A stretch of 64,000 nucleotides of DNA from Ophiura sarsii (taxonomy: Eukaryota > Echinodermata > Ophiuroidea > Amphilepidida > Ophiuridae). Shown one piece after another: positions 33,933 through 44,866 of the stretch; position 1 is the stretch's first letter, and each line of letters begins with the position of its first letter. The notes beneath the pieces were generated by a model, which saw nothing but the letters and a program-made list of their open reading frames with translations, did no database searches and was not told where the DNA came from. The stretch covers positions 57,511,782 to 57,575,781 of the forward strand of contig CM069449.1 of the NCBI GenBank assembly GCA_035610835.1. Direction: 5' to 3'. The position numbers and the translations under genes were made by a program.

Positions 33933-34324
33933 GGTATCATCAAATTTGAGCACATGTTGTTGTTTTTTTCATTTTTTTTATTTTATTGACGTCACCAGCA
34001 GATTTTTTTTTTAAGTACAGATATTCATAAATCTATCCGTGATCACACCGTGCAGTATCCTAAAGGCAATCCGTTTTACATTGTTTTCACATCCAGCGTG
34101 TATTCAGCAATGCGATAAAAAGGGGGTTTTGATTTCAATTTGTTTTGAACACAGATGGAATATACAAATCTTATATTACAATCCAGCAGTAATTTACTAA
34201 TGGACAGGGGCACCATTTGTACCTTGGACTGACGATAGTCATCGTTGCATGAAGGCGTCGAATAATTACAGGGTCAACTGCGTGGTCACCTGAAACGATT
34301 ACAAAACGATCCTTAAAGTATACA

Positions 34325-35033
34325 TACAGGGTGAGTAAAACAAAAGTGTACTCAACTTTAGGATTTTATATCTTAGAATCTGAGCAAGGAATTCATTATT
34401 TTCTTATCGTAGCAGATGAACTATCTCATGAGCTTTCTAAAGAATTTTAGCTGGTTGAAATTGGTTGTTGTAAACATATCGTCGCTGTTCTGACATACCG
34501 GCACATCACTTTACTTAATTCTGTTGTGATGTGCCGGTATGTCAGAACAGCGACGATATGTTATGCTCATTTTCGTAAAAGAGATCATTTTATAAACCGA
34601 ACAAGATTTGCGATATTTTCTCTTATGAAGATTTATTGAATTCCACTTTTGAAAACGGTCCACACTCTATAGTCCGAACTGAGTCCGACTATCACAAAAG
34701 CCAAATTTGTTGTTGTTGTTGTTGCTAAATTCGTGTAATAATGACATTGTTTTGTCATTATTTTGCATCTAATGCTTGAAAAGATAACTGAGAATGTTTG
34801 ATTCGTCTTCATTGCGTACCATACATGAGTCCACTTGTTCATTAGTAGCAAGCAGTAACTTTACCAAAAAAATCATATCGGGTAAACGGTACCATGAAAT
34901 GTCATTATTCTTTTTGCTAATGATAGTGAATAAATACCTCTTATGCCGCATACATTGTTTGCCTGTTAATTGGGATAACAAATATTTTAATAATTATTTT
35001 ACTTTGAGTACACTTTTTTTTACTCACCCTGTA
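34325..35033. mobile_element. Tc1/mariner-type element, about 705 bp, TA target site
   Basis: The left end TA-CAGGGTGAGTAAAACAAAAG then TGTACTCAA is mirrored by TTGAGTACACTTTTTTTTAC then TCACCCTG-TA. There is no intact transposase frame. It contains a perfect 36-bp hairpin (34474-34561). Related ends occur at 1932-2227 and 56632-57231. Confidence 0.75.
34474..34561. repeat. Perfect 36-bp hairpin with 16-nt loop
   Basis: Arms 34474-34509 and 34526-34561 are exact complements, beginning acatatcgtcgctgttctga. Perfect pairing over 36 bp in an otherwise diverged element implies a recent origin or a maintained structure. It is far better paired than a typical pre-miRNA, so a recent insertion or inverted duplication is likelier. 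Confidence 0.85.
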
Positions 35034-35199
35034 TTATAGGCCTAGACTAGATAGTAAGTTCTGAATGTCGGTATATAAACATTTTAAATTTCACCATGAA
35101 GTCCAGAAATTAGCGTTCAATACGTAGAGGTAGTGACGCCATTGTCATGAGCTCCCAAAATGCATTACGTTATATGTGTAAACGATATACTCAAGATAA

Positions 35200-35414
35200 A
35201 CACATCATGTGTGTGGAAATATTAGAACACAAAACAACATCACAATTATTGTACTTTCCATCAGAAATGTCCGATTTTCAAAATTTAAAATTCTTATGAA
35301 AGCTGGGTGTTTGCGCAAGATGTTTGTGAAAACGGTTTGAACAACTATATTAATCGAATACATACCGTAATAAATAGTATAGGCTCGGTACAGATCATTC
35401 TGATACACCCTGTA
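35200..35414. mobile_element. Truncated mariner-type copy (same family as 55895-56347)
   Basis: The right end ATCATTCTGATACACCCTG-TA (35393-35414) is intact. The 200 bp inward match the element at 55895-56347 in inverted order (ccgtaataaat, aacggtttgaacaa, cttatgaaagctgggtgttt). The other terminus is missing or degraded. Confidence 0.65.
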
Positions 35415-36616
35415 TCAGGTGTTTATAAAAGGAAGTGTTATTAAATATAATCAATAATGCTTTGCGTTAGGACAAGGATAGCTTCTTCGTCCGATCAACC
35501 ATATTTTATCGTGATGCCTTAGAAAGTATTGAAGTGTTATGTATCTTCAAGTTAAGATATTGCTACTTCAGTTCACATACGTGAGAGAGGGTTGCAAACG
35601 ACGATTCGAAATGCACGTATGCGAATCTGGCCCGATTATCATGATTATATCCTACTAGCTTCATGCTATTTACGGATTAAAGCGCAATGTATGTTTAACA
35701 CAGCTTTATTCCGTTTATGGTCTTGGACCATAATATCGGTCCAAAATCTCAAAAACCATTCGAACTGCTTTAAACCATGATACGATAGTTAACATACAAT
35801 TGAACTGACAATGGGTGAGTCGTAGTGTGTGGCCAGAGATGACTCCTCTTAATTATTATTCATTTTGTATTATGTGTTTATTTACTGGATTTATTCATGT
35901 TTTATGATCATTTTTATAGAAATAAAGAAACCAACTTTGATAGACATAGTCCCCTGGTCCTGTAAAGCATATGTTGGCTTCAGGGTAGTTTGGCTCCATT
36001 CACACCAGAATAAAACATCTATATATTACTATATGTTTCTAAGGATATAGATAATATAATTAACGCAGCGCGGTGCATTATGGGATTTTGAGTTCAATCG
36101 TACAACCAAATATGATACATATTTGAAGTCAAGTAAGCAGATTACCATGTAAGGATAGTATTGATTACTTGAAAATAGCAGGTGTATCCGCCGGTAAATG
36201 TTATAGGTCATCACTATAGGGTTATGGGTACAGAAAAGGTGCGCATGATGTAGCACATATAACATAGAACATAAAACCGTCAATGGTTATAAACATTTAA
36301 GAACAATAAATTGAATTTAATATGAATATCAAAGCGATAGGCAACATTATATACTCTTCTAAACATTAGGTTAATTAATATTATAAACATAGTAGCTATG
36401 TGAGTGCTGTTTCGTCAGGTTTAATTTCCACGATTTAACGTTATGCAAATAATTGCAATATTTTAAGATAGAATATAAAAATGTTCATTTTCAGTAAGGG
36501 TCACATAAATATTAGATCTAAATTTAGATCCTCTGTTTACCCCAATCATGAAGCTAGCATACCCCATCTCTGATTGCCCCAATCCAGTGTCCATCGAGTG
36601 AGCGGAGCGAGCGCAA
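35415..36616. other. No gene recognised
   Basis: AT-rich sequence with short frames only. Nothing supported. Confidence 0.35.
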
Positions 36617-36763
36617 CAACTCAAATGGATAAATGTAAGGCTGGTCACTGGGCTGGTGGTAAGGAGGATGTATTCTATACATCTACAGGACCAACAACTC
36701 AAAATGGATAAATGTAAGGCTGGTCACTGGGCTGGTGGTCAGGAGGATGTATTCTATACATCT
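36617..36763 (+). repeat. Tandem duplication, about 75-bp units
   Basis: Two near-identical units share caactcaaaatggataaatg, taaggctggtcactgggctg and ggaggatgtattctatacat. The 60-codon frame across it follows from the duplication. The low divergence suggests a recent event. Confidence 0.85.
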
Positions 36764-36876
36764 AATAAATATTTGAGAGTATTCCACAAGAAAAGTTACC
36801 ATAGAAAGATTAATGTTCTCAGTCATCCAGTAGTTTGAAAATAGAACAATAATTTAGATCGATGACTGCAATATTG

Positions 36877-37073
36877 CGTGTGAAACCATCACATAATTAT
36901 AAGAAAACTGACCCGCTGATGATGCTGGGTCACGTGATGGACTACGAATTTTAGCTATCACACACCGGGGAACGGACTCTTCGGGGTATTTCAAGCCGTC
37001 TTCATACATCACGTGACCCAACACAACATCGTGAGCGGGCCAGCTGCCTGATGAAATCTGATGGTTTCACACG
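36877..37073. mobile_element. Palindromic MITE with CACGTG in each arm
   Basis: Ends read cgtgtgaaaccatca inward on both sides. The arms share gacccgct/agcgggcc, a gatgctggg/cccaacacaacatc region, and ggtcacgtgatg. Each arm places a CACGTG E-box (36931-36936 and 37010-37015) next to the central loop. Confidence 0.65.
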
Positions 37074-37671
37074 AAACGTAGCAGTTGTAAAATGTATTAT
37101 AAGTTCCAATTAGTCTAAATTATCAATCTCTAAGTTTACTATAATCATAACTTCTTAACACCCCACGATCACCAAAGTGACGGTCGACATTGTCATGCTT
37201 TTCATGTATGGTTGATTGGTTAATTCTTGTCATGACTGACAACTCGTGACCTCGCAGATACTGTGCCACAGAAGACGTTTTCAGCCAAGGAGTAACAATC
37301 ACGGAAAGGGAGTCCAGTAATCAATCCCCGGGAATCGATCTTATTTGATCAATCCATCGGGACAGAGGTCTACCTTTCGTTCTCTTCCCTTCAATTATGC
37401 CTTTCATAATTTGTTACTCTTGCGTAGTTTAGACACACCAATTTCTTCAATAATACAGTATTACATATGAGCTTTCTTTTGATACCAGTATATTAATGAT
37501 GATGGATGGGAGAAAATAGATTTGATCGGATCCCCCACCATTAAGCATTCAGTTATACAACACAACGACATGTTGTCTGTAACTAGAGTTTTGACACACA
37601 GAGACATTCAGTTCATGTAATACAAATATTTGAAAAAGAAAATCTCGTCATTCAAAAGTCTAGGACATTCA

Positions 37672-37905
37672 TTAACACTTTCCACGCGGTGGCAGGCGTC
37701 TCCAGACGACATTCCAAATGTTCACAAAATGTTTCAGATGTCAAAACTATTGAATTTCATCACCACTTTTGCAATCACCTTGAGAAATGCATTAAAATAA
37801 GAACAAACATGCCTAATATTGGTGATAGACCTTAAATGTTGAGAAAGGATTCTGAAAAATCTGTTTTGTATACGGTATAACAAATAGCCGCGTTAAAAAT
37901 GTTAA
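37672..37905. mobile_element. TTAA MITE (CACTTTCCACGCGG ends), second locus
   Basis: TTAA at 37672-37675 is followed by CACTTTCCACGCGG. The far end, AATAGCCGCGTTAAAAATG, precedes TTAA at 37902-37905. The 226-bp body matches the copy at 32616-32853 in inverted order (aacaaacatgcctaatattgg, gagaaatgcatt, tgaatttcatnacca). Confidence 0.8.
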
Positions 37906-39084
37906 GGTATCAATTAGATGCTAATAATGTACTCTTTCCATTGATATAATAACTCGCATTAATATATTGCCGCCAACATGTCCATTTTGAAGTGAAGTGA
38001 CCGGCCATAATCATGTTACAACTTAATGTAGTTTCATAAGGTTATATATTTTTGTCAATTCTATGCCTGTGAGGGTCTTTATTTAGGTATTTAAAGTAGG
38101 TATCCATTTGGGCCCGCGGATAAATATTTACCTTACAATTTTCGCCAATTTGGAACTGATTAAGCTAAATGCAAGCAAATCTGATGATATCGATAGAATT
38201 GTACAAAAAGTAGCTGATTATCTAAAAATTATTTACTAAAGTAGAAAACAAGGCAGTTTAAAAGTAAATCATATATCATTTCCCTGCGCGTACCATATAC
38301 TAGCAAAGGGACTCCTGAATTATATCAAACTACCTCGATGTAACTATTTCAACTCTGTAATGCGCCCTTATAATGCAATGTGTCATTTATATTTAACAAT
38401 ATTCTGTCAATAACCACGAGATAACTTCAATCGGTTTCGTTTTGTTCGTTTGATTTATTGAAAGGTAATGATAAATTAGAATATATCGATATCAATTATA
38501 TAGCCGAATACAATTATACTACTTAATCCCCAATTAGCGTTAATTACAAAGATATAAAGATATTAAAAACTCAGAATTGTATGGTGCATCAGTATCAAAT
38601 TCAACATTTAAGAAAAGAAAGAATGTTAAAAATAGTACGAACCGTATATCTATCCCTAAATCATTAAGTTCTACATAAATAATTAACGTTTTTGAAATTG
38701 GAAACCGGTTTCTCATACCATTACATTGTGCGTCTTCTACGTCGCCAACAAACCATTCAAGTGCCACCTTATACTATCCGTTTCCATACAATTACAAAGA
38801 GCGTCATTGTCCACGGACAGCTTAGGATTTTGGACATGCCATACTCGTACTTTTGATATTTCTGTCCTTACCCTGAGCGCGTTACTAGAATAATGCTGGG
38901 ATATCCTTCTATACACCTACTAATCAGTGGCGTAGAAGACAGAGTGGGAGGGAAGTGTCTGAAAAATGTGTAAGGAAATTATAAAGTTTGGTAGCCTTGA
39001 AACTGCTTAGAAATGATTTAGAGAGTATCTGAATTCAAAATGATCTTGGGACCCTTACGAAAGCCATGTCGCATTATACATGTT
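37906..39084. other. No gene recognised
   Basis: No supported gene. A 75-codon minus-strand frame at 38540-38767 has no recognisable motif. Confidence 0.35.
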
Positions 39085-39433
39085 AGATACCCACACACCA
39101 TGCATGGACTAGAGCACGAGCGGAACAGCGCGGGACTCATGAACATGAGGTTGTGAGTTCTAGCCCCGCAGTGGCCAACTTGTTTGTATCCTTGGCCAAG
39201 AAGAAACTTAGTCTAAATTGCCTCGTCAACCCAAGCGATACTGGGGGAGCTGTTAGGGAGTTACATCTAAGTAGTGCTGGTAGACTGTGCACTGTCGGCC
39301 GGTAGCCACCTAAGTGTGGCATTGAAAAGGGTTCTGATTCAAAATAGCTGCAATGATAAATGGCCAAATGTGCTTTGAGACTTTGCATGTATTGCGGATA
39401 GCGTTATATAAGAACGATTTATTTATTTATAAG
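39085..39433 (+). mobile_element. tRNA-headed SINE with LINE-like 3' tail
   Basis: An A-box-like tagagcacgagcgg (39110-39123) and B-box-like GAGTTCTAGCC (39155-39165) give a tRNA-related head, with CAT at the anticodon position. The body contains gggagctgttagggagttac. The end reads ctttgagactttgcatg then gcgttatataagaac and an ATTTATTTATTT run, a tail of CR1/L2-type. The 83-codon minus-strand frame is its shadow. Confidence 0.65.
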
Positions 39434-39872
39434 AGGTGAAAACCACATTTTGACCTATATGCAACGCTGGGTTATTTGGGCAAAACATATTTAAAATATC
39501 TGAGTACATCATGCCTTAGGGGGATGGTGGGGTACCGCGCCATTTTGTCCCGAAGCAATGGTTATGACGTCATATTTTTGTCGATTTTCAGAACTCTTGT
39601 ATTGGATTTACGTGCAAAAAATATGCCCTTGGCATCATACTTTCCCAGGTGTGCAGTTCATTTTAAATTTCAGATGTTCTAAAATGGATGGTTTTCTAAA
39701 CAATTCGAGAAAGAAAATCGAACTGCACACCTCAGAATTGCAAAAAAGCATAAAACAAGTACACTTTTTTGTGCCTTTGAACAGAGTGGCGGCCGGGATT
39801 GTAGAATTTAACACAGTGCATTAACCCATGACCCATGATATAAATAAATTATTTGCAATGCCTTTTTCTAAT

Positions 39873-39948
39873 TAGCACGGTTAGTGTAGTGGATAGAATG
39901 TCGACATGAGGAGCGAAAGGTTGTGGGTTCGAGCCCCACTAGGAGCAC
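39873..39948 (+). mobile_element. tRNA-like SINE head
   Basis: The A-box-like ttagtgtagtggatag is followed by a perfect T arm, GTGGG-TTCGAGC-CCCAC (39924-39940). The acceptor stem does not pair, so this is a SINE or tRNA pseudogene. The body probably extends to about 40070 (cttacccacagtcacacgga). Confidence 0.55.
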
Positions 39949-40237
39949 TTTTGTTTTATATGCTGGATTTGCTTAGCCTGCCGGCATCATCTGTATGCTT
40001 ACCCACAGTCACACGGACCATTGCTGGCGTTTACCGTATCAGTTACGCCATTTTTTTCTCGAAAATGTCAAAAAAATTACCGTTATTTTAAAAATAAGGA
40101 TTATAATCAAATTACAAACACATTTTGAGCGAGAGCAACATACACATTTGGCAAAAATGGCACAATAAAAATCAGTTCGTTATGAATAAATAAATGAATA
40201 TGGTTAAATAATAAAACTATCACAATCACAATCGTTG

Positions 40238-40306
40238 ATCTCTGTGGCGTGCGTAGGTTGGCCATGTCGTTGGGAATCGGAAATCACGGGTTCGAATATT
40301 CCTTTT
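40238..40306 (+). mobile_element. Degenerate tRNA-like SINE head
   Basis: A B box (GGGTTCGAATATTCC) at 40288-40302 lies at tRNA spacing from tggcgtgcgtaggttgg. The cloverleaf is poor. Confidence 0.35.
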
Positions 40307-40755
40307 ATTTTTCTATTTTTTAAACTTGATGGTGTATTAATGTAACATCATTGTTATGTCAATTTTTATTAATTATAAATGCCGCCCATGCGTTTATAGT
40401 TTTCTTTTTATTTATTTATCTATCATAAATGTATCCTTGATTTTATATTTAACTTTGTATCTAAACAATTAAAATGCGTAAACAATTATTATTGCTCGAT
40501 AAATAGAGTGATTTAACTTGAGTTCAGTGTTATTAATGATAGCAAAACTTGTTGTAAAACCATTTTACCAGTGTGTCCAACAATTTCTCCTTTGCACACT
40601 TTGGTAATACATTCAGAGATGTCACTTTTAGCTTGTTATAGCTAGGCTCAATTATAAGCAAGTTTGCGCGATACGTATCACGTGATAACCACGATCGATT
40701 TCGCAAAATATCGCAAAATGGCGCGGTACCCCAACCCCCCCCCCCCTAATCATGC

Positions 40756-41982
40756 CTTTCGTCGGAACAGCTGCATGTTGTGCCGCCCTCCCTCCCCTCA
40801 CCTCCACCCACCCCTTTTTCCGAAAAGCTGACAACGCCCGACTGCTAATATTTGACGTTGGTTGTCAATATATTACAAACTGAGTTTCATAATGGACAAC
40901 CTAAAACGTTAGACAATACTTAATACTTGTACGTAATTAGTCACAGAAAGCGTCAATCTAATAAATGGACAGTCTAACATTCTGACATACTATACGATTG
41001 CGTAGGATATTAGTTTCCATAACAGAACAATGTATGATACTACTAACATTGACAAGCAAACATTTGCACTATACGATGTCTGTTTAAGTAGCAACCCCCG
41101 CCCCCAGCCCGTGCCTCGATCTACATTGACAATCCAACGTATTGGCTACTCTATAACATAATGTTCTCTTGCATCCGGTTTCCTTAACATTACAACTTGT
41201 CCACATACATTTAGGCAAACTAATATCAGTGGCGCCCTGTACATATCAATCAGTAGAAATCAGTTCCAATGGTATTGCAATGTGCGCCAATCATATGAAC
41301 AATGTTCATTTAGGACACCCTGTATAATGTACTTAGGGTATCACTTTCTATTCCATTACGATGAATGTCAATATAGAGGATTTCTTTTGACTAGCGCCTC
41401 ATGGATTGGCAACATTAAGATCTGCAGACATGCTTCACATAAACTGCAAATTCCTTTACAAGGGGCCAGGGATAGCAAAGAAGAAAACATCATGCTCATG
41501 GGCAGTCCAAGAATAGTAAATGTGAAACCATTTTGAATTCATGTCGTTGTCTTTTGGTTTGAGGGGTTGTCATTTACAATAGACGGGTGATCAATTTCAA
41601 AATGTATTGTAAAAAACAAAATTTAGTTCAAATTACTCTTTCTGATCATATTTAACCATCTGTTTTACGTTAACCTGATAAAATATAAAAAATAATCTGG
41701 TTCATACGTAACCATGGTAACAAATTGGATTAATTAGAAAACACCAGCGTGTATTAAACGAATAATATAGGGATCAGAAGAGCATTTGTATATGTTTTAT
41801 GTTCCTCCATCACTCCATCCCCTTGGCCCAGGTTATCACGTTTTAGACGTTAACAGTGAATTTGTCGTCACAGAGTATAAGTTCAATCATGGAAATAGTA
41901 GAGGGAGAAGAAATAACAACGAGATAACCTAATCCAATTATCTATTCAACTTTACAAAGGATTGGACATTGCTGCGTAACTC
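40756..41982. other. Unassigned, with one mariner-type end
   Basis: An isolated TAGGACACCCTG-TA terminus occurs at about 41314-41329. A GTAACCATGGTAAC palindrome lies at 41708-41721. No gene recognised. Confidence 0.4.
41708..41721. promoter_or_regulatory. X-box-like palindrome
   Basis: GTAACCATGGTAAC is a perfect 14-bp palindrome that fits the RFX X-box consensus (GTNRCC then RGYAAC). It is not obviously inside a transposon arm. No gene start is visible nearby. Confidence 0.25.
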
Positions 41983-42894
41983 TATGGGCCGTATTCTCGT
42001 ACGTAGTTAAACACGGTTTTAAGCTAAACACGCGTCTAACTTTGACTTTAGACACAGCGTTTAACTAAACGCAATTCTCGTACATTTGTTTTACTTAAAC
42101 ACGCGTCTAACTCGACGAAGGAAGGGTCCCGCAAGCACAACATTGAGCATTATTTGTTAGAAAAATAATTATCGAGCCGAAATTACGTAATTATATAGAA
42201 CACAACATCATACTAGTCACAAAAATGAATAAAAACTGCCATCACTCAACATGCAATTTTTAAAATTCGCGGCGATCGAAAGTCCCGGTGTCGATGACGT
42301 CACGGGTATCGGTGCTCAAATTTGTGCATGTGCATTGTATAACTATGACTTCATCGACACCGGGACTTTGGATCGCCGCGAATTTTAAAAATTGCATGTT
42401 GAGAGATTGCGGTTTTTATTTGTTTTTGTCATAAGTGTGGTGTTTTGTTCAATATAATTACAAAAGTTGGGCTCGATAGTTATTTTTCTAACATATAATG
42501 CACAATTGTATGCTTGTGGGACACCTCCTTTAAACATGGGTACGGAGGTAGTTTAATGCGTGTTTAACTAAACTCGCGCACCAACTGTTTGCCTTGAATG
42601 ATCACTCAACCGTGCCCGGTGCAAGCTGGCACGCGGATCGTGTAGTCTTTAAAAGTACCGTGTATTTAAGGCATTCGGTCGATATCTATTGTAACCAACT
42701 AGGGCCACAATGAATTAAATACATGTATACAATCAACGTAGGACCACTCTGGGAATGAGATTTGCAGAGTTTAAAATCGTGTTTTGTTAGACACGTCGTT
42801 TAAAAGATAAAGTCACGTTTAAGTTAGACACGCGTTTTATAGTTAAACACGGTTTTAAGCTAAAACCGTGTTTAGTACGAGAATACGGCCCTAT
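41983..42894. mobile_element. PIF/Harbinger-like TIR element, 906 bp, interrupted
   Basis: Ends GGGCCGTATTCTCGTACG (from 41986) and GTACGAGAATACGGCCC (to 42891) are flanked by TAT on both sides, consistent with a 3-bp target duplication. Both ends then carry ttaaacacggttttaagcta and repeated TTTAACTAAACNCG motifs. GGGCC...-type termini and a 3-bp TSD fit PIF/Harbinger non-autonomous elements. The interior is interrupted by a foldback element (42118-42533). Confidence 0.75.
42118..42533. mobile_element. Long-armed foldback/MITE, copy 2, nested
   Basis: The arms of about 190 bp match those of copy 1 (7374-7772). The left begins gaagggtcccgcaagcacaa, and the right ends with its complement, cttgtgggacacctcc, before TTAA (42530-42533). 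The left flank reads GACG rather than TTAA, so that side has mutated. Each arm ends near the centre at gtgtcgatgac; the left one makes a full TGACGTCA palindrome (42295-42302). Confidence 0.75.
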
Positions 42895-43731
42895 GTGTTT
42901 AATCTTATTGCCGACTATAAGCAATTCGAAAGTTGTGCATTCATATTTTGCTTTATACATTTGTATGCAAATAAATGCTCACATCTTACGAGACGCGCCG
43001 ACGCATTGCAATTGTTTATTTGTTGAATTTAATATAAACAAATGACAACGAGTATATAATAGCTCCTTGAATAACAAAATACCGGTAATATTGACCTGTT
43101 TGACAATTAAACATGATAACATTTCAATATTTATAAGAATAAAATATTCCGCTTACATGCGGGCAATTGAAATTACTCGCAAATTATAGCTAAATTAACA
43201 AAACACACAATCAAATTTGCCATACGAGGGCCTCAGACTGCCCCTTCCTCATATAAGGCATAAAAGATAATCAAATTTTAAAAGCCAAATATAACTCTGC
43301 CACAACTATCAAGTGGTCCATAATTCAATATGGTTTTCTTATTGTACCGATATGAGCAGGAACAAACACATCATGATACTATCGCTATATCATTTTAATG
43401 TATTCAACAATGTTATTGATACACCTGTTCAAAACTCCCGCCAACAGACACACTTCTATTTCCATGGCTATACAAAGGTGGCATTATCGCATTACGCTAA
43501 AGCTAATATATTGCTTTCTAATAGGATTTAAATAACAATCAATGTTAACGATCGGCAATGTGATTGGAGCTTTAATCATGGATCATTGTTATTCCCTCTG
43601 TATCTATTATTTCTATGGTTTAATTGGCTGTTTAAAAAACAAAAACTCCTAGAGCCTTCACATAGCAATCTGAAACAATACCCCGCTTTTTAAAATACAT
43701 TGTATAGTGGAGTAGATCTTATATATTATAT
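42895..43731. other. No gene recognised
   Basis: No supported feature. Confidence 0.35.
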
Positions 43732-43905
43732 GTGGGTGAAAATCGGGTGTATCCTTATATAGTGTAAGATATTAATGAATAAGACTAGTGTTAAAACTCT
43801 ATTGAACAAAGCTGTATAATACCTTAAACCTTTCACAAAAGTGTTTGTGCTATGCTAATTTCATGCATTCTTACACTAAGGATACACCGTAAATCGACAA
43901 TCTCA
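43732..43905. mobile_element. MITE, GGTGTATCCTTANNTAGTGTAAGA arms
   Basis: The segment gggtgtatccttatatagtg at 43745 is mirrored by cactaaggatacaccg at 43876-43891, with weaker outward pairing (gaaaatcgg against cgacaatc). About 100 bp lie between the arms. Confidence 0.55.
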
Positions 43906-44184
43906 CTGTTTATATTCAATTATGCTTAAGGATCGAATCACCGTATAACTCTCTTCCGCAATGTGTGAGATTCTAAAATATAATTTGATACTTTATTTTC
44001 CACTCGAACAGCATCACTTGCCTATCAAAGAGCGCGGCGTTGAACGCCCACTAGCCGCGACCGAATTAACATGTTACTTCATGCCTAGATGGATAACTTA
44101 ATTCAAATATAATCGAATATAATTTTAATTTTCAAATTCTATTCACTACAGCGTGTAACATAAAACGTAACACTGTTTTATTTT

Positions 44185-44367
44185 ATGCACTTACGGGGAC
44201 CCGGGACTAGCGGGGATTTGGGCCGTTACGTACACATTAACAATGTGACATCCCCGGTACTGTCACTCGTGTACGGTCCCGATCCCGCAGGGCGGGGCAC
44301 CACTTATTTGCACGTCTCCACTACTAACAGTCCCGGCCGCGATATTTACCGTAACACATTTGAATAG
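44185..44367 (+). other. GC-rich open block of 60 codons
   Basis: This stretch is conspicuously GC- and CpG-rich compared with its surroundings and holds a continuous frame from ATG (44185) to TAG (44365-44367). The peptide begins MHLRGPGTSGDLGRYVHINN. No domain, splice site or TIR was recognised. It may be a fragment of a transferred or retrotransposed sequence, or a transposon interior. Confidence 0.25.
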
Positions 44368-44866
44368 GGAGAAACTTGGTGGAATATGTGTGTTATTTCA
44401 CTTACTTCATTTTAAGATGTTGATCATTTCACCAATCTCATAGCTTACTCACTTGGTAACATGTCAAAAACCAGCAGTTTTGCATTGGGTCAAAAGTCAC
44501 ATATTACTACGTACATTGCATTTTAGAATTGTGTTATAAAATAAACACTGATATCTCGGTCAATTGTTTGCCAATAATGTTTAAATTTGACAACCAGATA
44601 CACAAAACTATAAAGGCCTGGGAGTTGTTTTTTTCTCAAAGGGTGCAATTCAAAGACATATGTGTTTCGCTTTTTATAAAACACCTTGCATAAATAACGT
44701 CAAAGATCATGTCTGTAAAATATTAAGGGCCAGAAAGGTTCCATTTAGAAATTATAGGCAAAAGTGTGGTGAATTAGTGCTAAAGGTGGTTAAACACCTG
44801 CCAGTTTGGGTACTACTCAATGGGCAACTTTCTTGTGATGTTGTGCATATAAAACAAGAACCATTG

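Larger units (their letters stand above)
39511..40755. mobile_element. TIR element of about 1.24 kb, GGGGTACCGCGCCATTTTG ends
   Basis: The left end (atgccttaggggga then ggggtaccgcgccattttg) is mirrored at 40714-40755 (caaaatggcgcggtacccca, a run of about 12 C, then taatcatgcc). Two tRNA-like SINE heads lie inside. A minus-strand frame at 40652-40834 is a terminus shadow. No transposase and no clear TSD. Confidence 0.6.

Noticed and set aside
34474..34561. microRNA precursor
   Set aside because: A perfect 36-bp stem inside a transposon is unlike typical imperfect pre-miRNA hairpins; no small-RNA data.
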